Below, piece after piece: positions 8,166 through 14,807 of a DNA stretch of 19,110 nucleotides. Origin of the DNA: CAIMZW01 sp037135095 (GTDB taxonomy: Bacteria; Actinomycetota; Actinomycetes; Nanopelagicales; Nanopelagicaceae); the NCBI GenBank assembly GCA_037135095.1, contig JBAXKZ010000027.1, positions 1-19,110 of the forward strand, written 5' to 3'. The position numbers were made by a program, and so were the translations under genes. Under the pieces are notes generated by a model. It made no database searches and was not told the origin of the DNA. It saw only the letters and a list, made by a program, of their open reading frames with translations. Each line of letters begins with the position of its first letter. The first letter of the stretch is position 1.

Positions 8166-8558
8166 ATGAAAATATTTATGCTTCTGGCCGATGCGGCTCA
8201 GGAAGTTAACGGCAAGCTCTTTATCTTGGGTGGCGGCTGGGATGTCGGTAGTTCCCCAATGCCAACAATGTCAGTTGCGATAAAGGCAGAAATCCCTTGG
8301 ACCTCTACTAACAAGAAACTCAATTGGTCTCTGAAATTGGTCAACGAAGATGGAAATACCATTACCGATGAAGCCGGAAATGTAATCGGGACCGCTGGTC
8401 AATTTGAAGTTGGCCGGCCACCGGGTCACCACGAAGGCACCCCTATTTCTTTTCCGATGGCCCTCAACATTAATAACCTGGTTTTAGCTTCTGGCCGCTA
8501 TGAATGGCAGTTAGAAATCGATGACTCCAAAGAGAGCGTTGCCTTTCTAATCCGATAA
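8166..8558 (+). CDS. Conserved protein of unknown function (DUF6941-like)
   Basis: This 130-residue soluble protein has no signal peptide or membrane segment. It opens with MKIFMLLADAAQ, then GKLFILGGGWDV, and ends in a beta-rich half with GRYEWQLEID. I recognise this as a small family widespread in actinobacteria, DUF6941 from memory, with no known function. The pattern of alternating hydrophobic residues suggests a compact beta-sandwich. It is probably transcribed on its own from the TTGACT promoter just upstream; the ribosome site is weak (GGA), consistent with a very short leader. Nothing in the neighbourhood suggests a role. Confidence 0.72.
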   Translation: MKIFMLLADAAQEVNGKLFILGGGWDVGSSPMPTMSVAIKAEIPWTSTNKKLNWSLKLVNEDGNTITDEAGNVIGTAGQFEVGRPPGHHEGTPISFPMALNINNLVLASGRYEWQLEIDDSKESVAFLIR

Positions 8559-8651
8559 TTCGCGCTTAATCCCACGGTTAATCTCCTTCGATTTGGGAAT
8601 TACTGGGGGCGTCCGTTACCCTTTACCAGTTGTTGCAACCGCAGCACTCCC

Positions 8652-8676
8652 CATGAGCGCACACTGCGCTCCCATG
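8652..8676 (+). other. Strong hairpin in the gap before the helicase gene
   Basis: GAGCGCA (8655-8661) and TGCGCTC (8665-8671) pair perfectly around a CAC loop. CAT/ATG extends the stem by three pairs across a 2-base bulge (8672-8673). No T-run follows, so it is a poor intrinsic terminator. It could be a leader structure of the helicase mRNA or an operator. The rest of the 203-base gap (8559-8761) has a GTTGCAAC palindrome near 8632-8639 and a GCTAG/CTAGC inverted repeat at 8686-8703, but no gene. Confidence 0.45.
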
Positions 8677-8693
8677 CGAGTCTTAGCTAGTAA

Positions 8694-8722
8694 TTGAACT
8701 AGCAATTTGATTGAACTTGAAT
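8694..8722 (+). promoter_or_regulatory. Weak candidate promoter for the DEAD-box helicase
   Basis: TTGAAC (8694-8699) and TTGAAT (8717-8722) lie 17 bases apart and match the -35 and -10 consensus at 5 of 6 and 4 of 6. The region also repeats ATTGAACT at 8693-8700 and 8710-8717, 17 bases apart. The repeat may be the real signal, or it may produce a chance match. Confidence 0.3.
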
Positions 8723-8761
8723 CATCACGAGACACGCTTGATTGTCTCGATTGGTAGATTC

Positions 8762-10747
8762 ATGTCGTTTAAAGACTTAGGTGTTAACCCTGCGCTCGTA
8801 CAAGCGCTCGATGCTGAAGGTATTTCAGCTCCATTCCCCATTCAAACCGCGACCTTGCCTGAGGCAATCTCCGGACGCGACATCCTTGGCCGCGGCCAGA
8901 CTGGCTCCGGCAAAACGCTAGCTTTCGGATTAGCGATGCTTACTCGGTTAGCGGGCCGCCAAGCCGACCCACACCACCCACTTGGGTTAATTCTGGCTCC
9001 AACTCGCGAGCTTGCCGTTCAGATCAATGATGTTATTGCGCCATTGGCTCGCCGGGTAAATCTAAACTCCCAAGTTGTTGCTGGCGGACTTTCATACACT
9101 GGCCAAATCCAAGCGCTCAAGCGCGGCGTCCCAATCATTGTTGCTACTCCTGGTCGTTTGATCGACTTGTTAGAGAAGCGCCACATTGAACTAGATGATG
9201 TTGAAATAACCGTTCTTGATGAAGCCGATCAAATGGCTGACATGGGATTCTTGCCTGTTGTAAAAGAGATTTTGAGCCTGACCCAAGAAGATGGTCAACG
9301 ACTTTTGTTCAGCGCAACTTTGGATCGCGATGTTGATACCTTGGTGAAGAAGTTCCTAAAGAACCCGATAACTCACTCATTGGAAAATGAGAAGTCTCGC
9401 TCTGCCGATATGTTGCACCACGTCTTGATCATGGATCAAGCACATAAAGATTTGATCTCAACGCAGATTGCTGCTCGCGAAGGCCGCACAATTTTCTTCG
9501 TTCGAACCAAGCATGGCGCCGATAAATTGGCTGACAAAATGCTTCGCCAAGGCGTGCCAGTTGGTGTGCTTCATGGTGGAAAATCTCAAGGACAACGAAC
9601 TCGCGTTCTCGCTGCCTTTAAAGATGGACGCGCTTCTGCGCTAGTTGCTACCGATGTCGCAGCTCGCGGAATTCACGTTGATGATGTTTCATTGGTAGTT
9701 CATGTTGATGCACCTGCCGATCACAAAGATTATTTACACCGCGCCGGTCGTACCGCACGCGCTGGTGCAACTGGTGTTGTTGTAACACTTGCAACTTCAA
9801 AGCAGAAGAAGGCGGTCTACGGTTTAACTACCCGCGCCGGCGTAAAACTGACTGAAGCATATGTTCGCCCATCAGATGAAGAGTTAGTTCGTATCACTGG
9901 CGCCCAAGAGCCATCCGGTATCCCAGTAATTGTGGAACCAGAGAAGCCTTCACGCGGTGATCGAGGCGACCGTGGTGGCCGAGGCGGCGACCGTGGTTTC
10001 CGAGGTTCTCGCCCCAGCTTTAACCGCGGCGGCGATCGACCAGAACGATCTGACCGACCAGAACGAGGCGATCGTCCAGTTCGTCCAGACCGAGCAGATC
10101 GTCCAGCACGCACCGAGAGCTTTGATCGTCCGGCACGCACCGAACGCCCAGTGCGCGCCGAAAAATTTGAACGCAGCGAACGACCCGCCCGAAGCGAGAG
10201 CTTTGAACGCCCAGCTCGTTCTGCCGCTTTCGAGCGTCCAGTCCGTAACGATCGCACTGAGCGTCCAGTCCGTAACGATCGCCCAGAACGTAGTGAACGA
10301 CCGGCCCGCAGCGAGAACTTCGAGCGACCAGTTCGCTCCGATAAGTTTGAGCGGAACGAACGTCCTGCTCGAGCCGACAAGTTCGAACGAACTGAGCGTC
10401 CAGCCCGCGCCGAGAAGAGTGATCGCCCTTTCCGCCCGGCGGGAAAAAATGATCGCCCATTTAAATCCGCTTCAGCGAACCGTCCGGTTCGCGCCGATAA
10501 GTTCGAACGCCCAGCCAAGGCCGAACGATCTGATCGTTCTGAACGCCCAGCTCGTGCTGAACGCCCAGCGGCTAAGAGCGAGCGCCCATTTCGCAGCGAA
10601 AAGTCTTCAGAATTTGGTGATCGCACAACCCGGCAACGCGCAGGTGGTTCAAAGAAGAAATCCCCTAGCAAGCCAGCACCAACAACTCACCGCAAGGGTG
10701 GGGTAAAGAAAGTTACCGCTGGAAAGCGTCCAGTTCGCGCTAGCTAA
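8762..10747 (+). CDS. DEAD-box RNA helicase with long Arg/Glu/Pro repeat tail
   Basis: This 661-residue ATP-dependent RNA helicase probably acts in ribosome assembly or RNA turnover, especially in the cold, as related RhlE/DeaD proteins do. The core (residues 1 to about 395) carries the Q motif (FPIQ, 25-28), motif I GQTGSGKT (45-52), PTREL (80-84), TPGR (129-132), DEAD (153-156), SAT (184-186), the ARGIHVDD stretch (301-308) and HRAGRTAR (326-333). From about residue 397 an RGG-like stretch passes into some 200 residues of ERPxR/FERPAR-type repeats and a basic end. This tail is expected to be disordered and RNA-binding. I chose the ATG at 8762 (MSFKDLG), the normal start in this family, over a TTG at 8711 that would add 17 unrelated residues. 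Its 3' end overlaps the convergent hmuV gene by 8 bases. Confidence 0.93.
   Translation: MSFKDLGVNPALVQALDAEGISAPFPIQTATLPEAISGRDILGRGQTGSGKTLAFGLAMLTRLAGRQADPHHPLGLILAPTRELAVQINDVIAPLARRVNLNSQVVAGGLSYTGQIQALKRGVPIIVATPGRLIDLLEKRHIELDDVEITVLDEADQMADMGFLPVVKEILSLTQEDGQRLLFSATLDRDVDTLVKKFLKNPITHSLENEKSRSADMLHHVLIMDQAHKDLISTQIAAREGRTIFFVRTKHGADKLADKMLRQGVPVGVLHGGKSQGQRTRVLAAFKDGRASALVATDVAARGIHVDDVSLVVHVDAPADHKDYLHRAGRTARAGATGVVVTLATSKQKKAVYGLTTRAGVKLTEAYVRPSDEELVRITGAQEPSGIPVIVEPEKPSRGDRGDRGGRGGDRGFRGSRPSFNRGGDRPERSDRPERGDRPVRPDRADRPARTESFDRPARTERPVRAEKFERSERPARSESFERPARSAAFERPVRNDRTERPVRNDRPERSERPARSENFERPVRSDKFERNERPARADKFERTERPARAEKSDRPFRPAGKNDRPFKSASANRPVRADKFERPAKAERSDRSERPARAERPAAKSERPFRSEKSSEFGDRTTRQRAGGSKKKSPSKPAPTTHRKGGVKKVTAGKRPVRAS
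9950..10640 (+). repeat. Degenerate repeats coding for the helicase tail
   Basis: Imperfect DNA repeats of roughly 40 bases encode units close to ERPARxExFERPxR, with variants such as NDRTERPVRNDRPERS. The short GAACGxCCAG-like block recurs many times. The repetition keeps stops rare in other frames and produces long spurious open frames on both strands (for example 9817-10671 on the minus strand). The units drift in sequence, pointing to old tandem expansion with later divergence. Confidence 0.8.
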
Positions 10748-11342
10748 TATGTAATTCCTGATCGAAATGGGAGTGCAGGGAGTCAGTGTTATGACTGACC
10801 ACCAGCACTCCCTTTTCTTTTCTTAACTCATCGATCAATTGCAAGATTCGAATTTGGTATTCGGAGTCTTGGGCGCTGAAAGGTTCATCCAATAAATAGA
10901 ACTTCGATTCTTGAAGAAGAGATAAGCTCAAACTGACTCGCTGCTGTTGTCCGATTGATAGCTCGGTTACCTTCTTGTTTAGGAATTGCTTTAGCCCTAA
11001 TAGTTCCAAAGTATTTTCCCAATGGTCAGCGCGCTCCTTAACTGGAATGAAATCAATTACTTCTGCCACGCTAAAAGCGAGCGAAAATGTTCGTCGCTGT
11101 GGCGCGACTGATCGCAATTTAGCTAAATCCAACGCCTTAGCTAGAAATGGATTTGCGCCATCGATGGAAATCTCCCCCGTGGAGATAGGCAGCGTTCCGG
11201 CGATCGCCTGTATTAAAGAGGTTTTACCCGAACCATTTGGTCCACTCAATAATGTGGCTTGACGCTCCAAAATTGTGGCCGAGAAATCTTGGAGCACCAG
11301 AGTTTCACCTCGGTTAATTGAAATCCGGGAGATTGAAATCAT
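10740..11342 (-). CDS. hmuV: ABC transporter ATPase, probable heme importer subunit
   Basis: This 200-residue cytoplasmic ATPase powers the importer encoded with it. It has Walker A GPNGSGKT (34-41), Q-loop Gln82, signature LSIGQQ (128-133), Walker B FYLLDEP (148-154) and H-loop His184. The signature has Ile in place of the first Gly of LSGGQ. At 200 residues it is shorter than most family members (about 250) and ends soon after the H-loop. I chose the ATG at 11342, which overlaps the permease stop as TAATG; a GTG at 11357 would add five residues. The heme assignment comes from the binding protein in the same operon; the ATPase alone only says FecCD-type uptake. Its last codons carry the terminator hairpin of the opposing helicase gene. 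Confidence 0.82.
   Translation of the reverse strand: MISISRISINRGETLVLQDFSATILERQATLLSGPNGSGKTSLIQAIAGTLPISTGEISIDGANPFLAKALDLAKLRSVAPQRRTFSLAFSVAEVIDFIPVKERADHWENTLELLGLKQFLNKKVTELSIGQQQRVSLSLSLLQESKFYLLDEPFSAQDSEYQIRILQLIDELRKEKGVLVVSHNTDSLHSHFDQELHIS
10769..10824 (+). terminator. Intrinsic terminator of the helicase gene, lying inside convergent hmuV
   Basis: GGGAGTGC (10769-10776) pairs perfectly with GCACTCCC (10805-10812). Inside it, GTCAGT (10782-10787) pairs with ACTGAC (10794-10799) around a GTTATG loop, with two further G-C pairs possible between. TTTTCTTTTCTT follows at 10813-10824. This is a strong rho-independent terminator for plus-strand transcripts, 21 bases after the helicase stop. 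It lies wholly in codons of the minus-strand ABC ATPase gene. Confidence 0.85.
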
Positions 11343-12322
11343 TATTCGCTCACCCACTGCGCTCTACGTGCTCGCAATAACAAAATGAGAATTGGGGCAC
11401 CCAACAATGAGGTTAGTAACCCAAGTGGCACTTCATGGGGCGCAAAGGCAGCACGCGCCAATAGGTCGGCAATTAAAAGCACGATCGCTCCTAATAGCGC
11501 AGAGAATCCGATCAAGTGCTGGTGATTTGGCCCTACAACTAACCGCACTACATGTGGGACTAACAACCCAAGAAATGCGATTGAACCAACAGCGCTGACG
11601 GCGGGACCGATCAACAGCGCGATTGCGATAATGGCAACAAATCTAAAACGCTTGACATTCATTCCCATGTAAAAAGCGGTGTTCTCACCCAAACTCCAAA
11701 TGTTCAGTCCACGAGCCAGAGCTATTGCTAGAACGACACCAATCAGAATAAATGGCGTAATGACTCGGACGGTCGCAAAATTAATCAGCGACAAAGATCC
11801 AAAGTTCCAGAACGAAAGTGATTGAATGCCAGGTCGTTGTGAGATAGAAATTATCAACCCCGATACCGAAGTCAGAATCGAAGAGAAGGCTATCCCGGTT
11901 AACAAGAAGCCAAAGTTCTTATTTGGCGCTAGGAATAGTGTTATGACCGCGGCGAGGCCTGTCCCCAACGTGGCCGCTAAACAGTTAACGCCAGAGCCGT
12001 ATCCGGCCAATCCAGTGGCTATTCCAACAATCGTTCCAAAGGTTGCTCCGCTAGATAGTCCAATAAGTGTTGGTTCTGCCAATGGATTTCGGAAGATTCC
12101 TTGCGCCAGCGCCCCGGCAATACCCAGTGCGCCACCGATGACAACTGCTCCCAATGCTCTAGGAAACCGAACATCCCATACCGTTGTGGCAGCTACCGAG
12201 CCGCGTTTACCAATCAGGGAAAAGACCGAGGTATCTAAATGAAGGATTCCGATTTGAAGCGAGAGGAGGAAGAGCAATGCCAAGAGGATTATCAAACCGA
12301 GGTAGGTAGAGGTCCGTCTCAT
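11342..12322 (-). CDS. hmuU: FecCD-family ABC permease, probable heme importer subunit
   Basis: This 326-residue membrane protein of the BtuC/FecCD/HmuU family forms the translocation channel as a dimer. Landmarks include the first helix after a short basic N-terminus, VRFPRALGAVVIGGALGIAGA, QGIFRNPLAEPTLIGLSSGA, and near the C-terminus GLLVPHVVRLVVGPNH, the region that contacts the ATPase. About ten membrane helices are expected. The ATG overlaps the stop of the binding-protein gene (ATGA) and the TAA overlaps the ATPase start (TAATG), so all three proteins are translated as a coupled set. The family also carries vitamin B12 and siderophores; substrate identity is taken from the neighbouring HmuT-like gene. 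Confidence 0.88.
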   Translation of the reverse strand: MRRTSTYLGLIILLALLFLLSLQIGILHLDTSVFSLIGKRGSVAATTVWDVRFPRALGAVVIGGALGIAGALAQGIFRNPLAEPTLIGLSSGATFGTIVGIATGLAGYGSGVNCLAATLGTGLAAVITLFLAPNKNFGFLLTGIAFSSILTSVSGLIISISQRPGIQSLSFWNFGSLSLINFATVRVITPFILIGVVLAIALARGLNIWSLGENTAFYMGMNVKRFRFVAIIAIALLIGPAVSAVGSIAFLGLLVPHVVRLVVGPNHQHLIGFSALLGAIVLLIADLLARAAFAPHEVPLGLLTSLLGAPILILLLRARRAQWVSE

Positions 12323-13212
12323 TTAGTTGCCTGCAAGATATCAGCGCGCAATTTTGGCAGGAGGGTGATGGTTCGCGGTCCAAATGAAAGCAAAAGTGAA
12401 TCGTCCACAGTTACCACTCTACGGTTCTTTCCGGCCGGGGTTTGTGCGATGCCCGGCAACGCAACCAAGCCCGATACTCCGCCGACTGAGGCCAGGCCTT
12501 TTGTCATTAGCAATAGAACATCGGGTTGCATTTTAATTAGCGCTTCGGCAGTAAGCGCATTAAATGGATGAGGCAAAGTTTCGGCCCCAACATCCGTCAT
12601 TCCAATACTTGAAAGAATCGAATCGGCGCCAGAACCCTTGCCACCGATTAAGTAAATCGCAGCGGTACCACGAACATATAGGAAGGCAACCTTCAAATTG
12701 GCTTTAGGGTAGTTGATTCCAGTTATCTGCGAAGCTAACAGGCTTGCGGCACCAGTCACCCCTAACGCATCCGCGACTGCCTTCTCTTTAGTGGCAACAG
12801 TTCCCAATGTCCAAGAGTCGGGAATCTTTACAATCTTAATTTTTGAATTGCGAAGAATCGTCAGCGCCGTACTTGGGCTGGTATTTGAGTCGATCAATAT
12901 CAAGTCTGGCTGCTGGGAGAGCACTCGCTCAATCGAAACTTGATGGGCATCGGTATCTACTGGAATGTTTGCCAGCTCGGGCATCGTGGAAGCAATATCG
13001 CGCCCGACCAAGATCGATTTATATCCCAGCGCAGCAACTATCTCCGCGCTTCCATTTGCCAATGCAACCACTCGTTGAAATTTCGGCACTTCTGCGGAGT
13101 GAACGATTGGTAGGGGTAGATCCACACTTGAAATATTGGCTACCGAAGCGCTAGTTGCACCACACCCAGTTAAGAGTAGAAGGCCACAAAGACCTGCTGC
13201 CAACGCTTTCAC
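12319..13212 (-). CDS. hmuT: HmuT-like heme-binding lipoprotein of ABC importer
   Basis: This 297-residue lipoprotein has the lipobox LLTGC with Cys17, so it is tethered outside the membrane and delivers ligand to the permease. It has the two lobes of the Fe/heme/B12 binding-protein family: RVVALANGSAEIVAALG in the first, and a second lobe with VAFLYVRG, GKGSGADSIL, GLASVGGVSGLVALPGI and DDSLLLSFGPRT. These second-lobe phrases closely match what I remember of actinobacterial heme/hemin binding proteins, so heme is the leading ligand; B12 or a siderophore is not excluded. The start is a GTG with no Shine-Dalgarno. GATAAT lies 6 bases upstream, which fits a leaderless mRNA beginning at the GTG. 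An in-frame stop shortly upstream rules out a longer protein. Confidence 0.82.
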   Translation of the reverse strand: MKALAAGLCGLLLLTGCGATSASVANISSVDLPLPIVHSAEVPKFQRVVALANGSAEIVAALGYKSILVGRDIASTMPELANIPVDTDAHQVSIERVLSQQPDLILIDSNTSPSTALTILRNSKIKIVKIPDSWTLGTVATKEKAVADALGVTGAASLLASQITGINYPKANLKVAFLYVRGTAAIYLIGGKGSGADSILSSIGMTDVGAETLPHPFNALTAEALIKMQPDVLLLMTKGLASVGGVSGLVALPGIAQTPAGKNRRVVTVDDSLLLSFGPRTITLLPKLRADILQATK

Positions 13213-13218
13213 TGGAGG

Positions 13219-13224
13219 ATTATC
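13219..13224 (-). promoter_or_regulatory. -10 element for leaderless hmuTUV transcription
   Basis: Read on the minus strand this is GATAAT, 5 of 6 to TATAAT, preceded by TGT. Six bases separate it from the GTG of hmuT, so the transcript would begin at or next to the start codon. No good -35 is seen. The six bases between read CCTCCA, opposite in sense to a ribosome site. Confidence 0.5.
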
Positions 13225-13256
13225 ACACTCTTATTCCGTACTAGCGGGCGGTATCT

Positions 13257-13272
13257 GTCGGTAAAAGCCGAC
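13257..13272. promoter_or_regulatory. Inverted repeat between the divergent promoters
   Basis: GTCGG (13257-13261) and CCGAC (13268-13272) flank TAAAAG in the 116-base gap between hmuT and the divergent secreted-protein gene. It is a candidate operator for a shared regulator. It does not resemble the DtxR box consensus I know, and a 5-base arm can occur by chance. Confidence 0.25.
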
Positions 13273-13316
13273 GAATCGCGGGCTTACTGTCGAGAAAAGA
13301 GAGTGAAGGGTTAAGT

Positions 13317-13322
13317 TATCTT
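13317..13322 (+). promoter_or_regulatory. Candidate -10 element for leaderless secreted-protein gene
   Basis: TATCTT lies exactly 6 bases before the ATG at 13329, the same spacing as GATAAT before hmuT on the other strand. There is no Shine-Dalgarno. TAAGTT at 13312-13317 is an alternative. Confidence 0.35.
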
Positions 13323-13328
13323 TTCCCA

Positions 13329-13808
13329 ATGTTGAAACGGGTTGCGCTGCTAGCAATGCTAATGGTTGCGGTTGCAAGCACAGCCAATGCAGCTACGGTT
13401 ACTGGAACCCATGGCGAAAAATTATCGGTTTCAAAGAGCGCTGCTATCAAAAGCGGTGACAAAATCGTCATTACTGGCTCCCGCTTTGATGAGACCGTCG
13501 GTATCTATGTTGCAATCTGTAAGGTTGTGCCAAAAGGAAAACTTCCGACACCATGTGGCGGCGGAGCGGACAAATCTGGCGCAACTGGAGCATCACAGTG
13601 GATCTCTTCAAATCCACCTTCTTATGGCATCGGATTAGCGATTCCATATCTTCCAGGTGGCAGATTTTCAGTGGCGCTTAAAATATCACCAATGATCGGA
13701 AAGTTAGATTGCCGAAAAATTAAGTGCGCTATTTATACTCGGGCCGACCACACTCGAGGTGATGATCGTTCATATGACTTATCCCTCCCTCTTCAATTCA
13801 AAAAATAA
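13329..13808 (+). CDS. Secreted neocarzinostatin-like Ig-fold protein, possible heme-uptake accessory
   Basis: This 159-residue protein has a signal peptide, probably cut after Ala21 (STANA). The mature part is one small beta-sandwich-like domain with two likely disulfides, C64-C76 and C128-C133. Diagnostic stretches are VGIYVAICK, PTPCGGGADKSGATGASQW, SSNPPSYG, DCRKIKCAIYTRADHT and a closing SLPLQF strand. The Cys layout and strand order resemble neocarzinostatin-type apoproteins. I also recall nearly the same phrases in actinobacterial cell-surface proteins found with HtaA domains and hemin transporters. With hmuTUV divergent only 116 bases away, a role in capturing heme or its carrier outside the cell is a fair inference. 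No enzyme motif is present. The next gene, with the same domain, follows 21 bases later. Confidence 0.75.
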   Translation: MLKRVALLAMLMVAVASTANAATVTGTHGEKLSVSKSAAIKSGDKIVITGSRFDETVGIYVAICKVVPKGKLPTPCGGGADKSGATGASQWISSNPPSYGIGLAIPYLPGGRFSVALKISPMIGKLDCRKIKCAIYTRADHTRGDDRSYDLSLPLQFKK

Positions 13809-13829
13809 CAAAGAAAGCAGGAACAATTA

Positions 13830-14807
13830 ATGAATAATCGACGCCTTGTGGCCTTAGCCGCTGCGCTTACCTTGGCAGTGGGAATTGCACCAGCTGCACT
13901 TGCTGCGCCAACTGTTGTTGTCCAAGGCGGTCCGTACACTGGTTTAGACCCAGCGGGCGCCGATATTCATTTCGGGTTTGGCAACTTTCCAACTGATCAT
14001 GGTCTATACCTTTTTGAAGCGGTTCAACCAGCTGCCGGTGCGCGTCCAACAATCTACAGCGCTGATTCTCAAGTTTGGGTTTCTAATGATCCCACCGCCC
14101 CAGCTTCACCCAAAGGTGATGTGAAAGTTCACGTATCCGCGCTCTTCAATGCTGGCGCTGCTGATTGTTCCAAGGTAATCTGCGGAATCTTTGTTCGACT
14201 TGATCACACTGCATCTACCGATACTTCGCAAGATCAGTTCATACCAATTACTTTTGCTGCCACCAGTGCTGTTCCAACTACCGCCGCTTTACCTTCAGAC
14301 ACGATTACGGTTACGGTCAACGGTGCAGTAGTTGCGCCAAATGTTCCAGGAACCCTGACTTATCGCAGTCCAATCACTTTCGTAATCACAACAGGTTCTG
14401 GAGCCGCCGTAACTTTGAAGTCTTACACTCCAGAGTGCGCGCTGGTCGGTACAACTATCACCGCCTTAAAGGGTGCTGGCCAATGTGATATCGCAGTAAC
14501 ATCACCTGGAAGTGCAACCGCTGCACCCAAAACTTCGCACTATCCATTTAACTTGGCGCCCGGAGTGCAAAACTCAATATCTTCAATGGCGCAGAGTGCT
14601 AAAGCCAAGAGAATAGTTTTGGCTAAGTTAACAAACTTCGGAGAGAAAATTTCCTACAAGAGCTCCTCACCAAAAGTTTGTACCGTCGCCGCAAACAATG
14701 TGAAAATCCTTAAGAGCGGAACTTGTGTTTTGAGCGCCACTGCAGGTGCGCGCAGCGGTTTGTTTGGCCCGTACTCGGCCAAGATTTCGTTGGCAGTTAC
14801 TAAATAG
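13830..14807 (+). CDS. Secreted multi-domain protein with neocarzinostatin-like N-terminal domain
   Basis: This 325-residue protein has a clear signal peptide, probably cut after Ala25 (AALA). Residues about 27-148 are a diverged copy of the domain in the preceding protein: HGLYLFEA, QVWVSNDP and ADCSKVICGIFVRLDHT, with the same Cys-x4-Cys spacing (C113, C118), ending in an IPITF strand. It lacks the first disulfide pair. Residues about 155-325 form two Ig-like, Ser/Thr/Ala-rich segments with their own Cys pairs (PECAL...GQCDI and PKVCTV...GTCVL), typical of surface-exposed actinobacterial proteins. There is no membrane anchor or sorting signal, so it is probably released or held in the wall non-covalently. 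AGGA lies 7 bases before the ATG, and the 21-base gap suggests one transcript with the upstream gene. Its stop directly abuts the convergent tetR gene. Confidence 0.75.
   Translation: MNNRRLVALAAALTLAVGIAPAALAAPTVVVQGGPYTGLDPAGADIHFGFGNFPTDHGLYLFEAVQPAAGARPTIYSADSQVWVSNDPTAPASPKGDVKVHVSALFNAGAADCSKVICGIFVRLDHTASTDTSQDQFIPITFAATSAVPTTAALPSDTITVTVNGAVVAPNVPGTLTYRSPITFVITTGSGAAVTLKSYTPECALVGTTITALKGAGQCDIAVTSPGSATAAPKTSHYPFNLAPGVQNSISSMAQSAKAKRIVLAKLTNFGEKISYKSSSPKVCTVAANNVKILKSGTCVLSATAGARSGLFGPYSAKISLAVTK

Noticed and set aside
8711..8761. Longer helicase start at TTG 8711
   Set aside because: The extra 17 residues do not resemble the family. The ATG at 8762 gives the standard MSFKDLG start.
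9817..10671. 284-residue minus-strand open frame, and long plus-strand frames, over the helicase tail
   Set aside because: They are made by the Arg-rich repeat DNA, which lacks stops in several frames. The products are monotonous GRS/ARS strings with no start signal, while the helicase frame is a clear family member.
11343..11357. GTG start at 11357 for hmuV
   Set aside because: It would overlap the permease by 16 bases. The ATG at 11342 overlaps the permease stop as TAATG, the usual coupled arrangement, and gives a normal N-terminus.
11826..12571. Plus-strand open frames opposite hmuU and hmuT
   Set aside because: They are shadows of the well-supported minus-strand permease and binding protein, with no family resemblance and no upstream signals.
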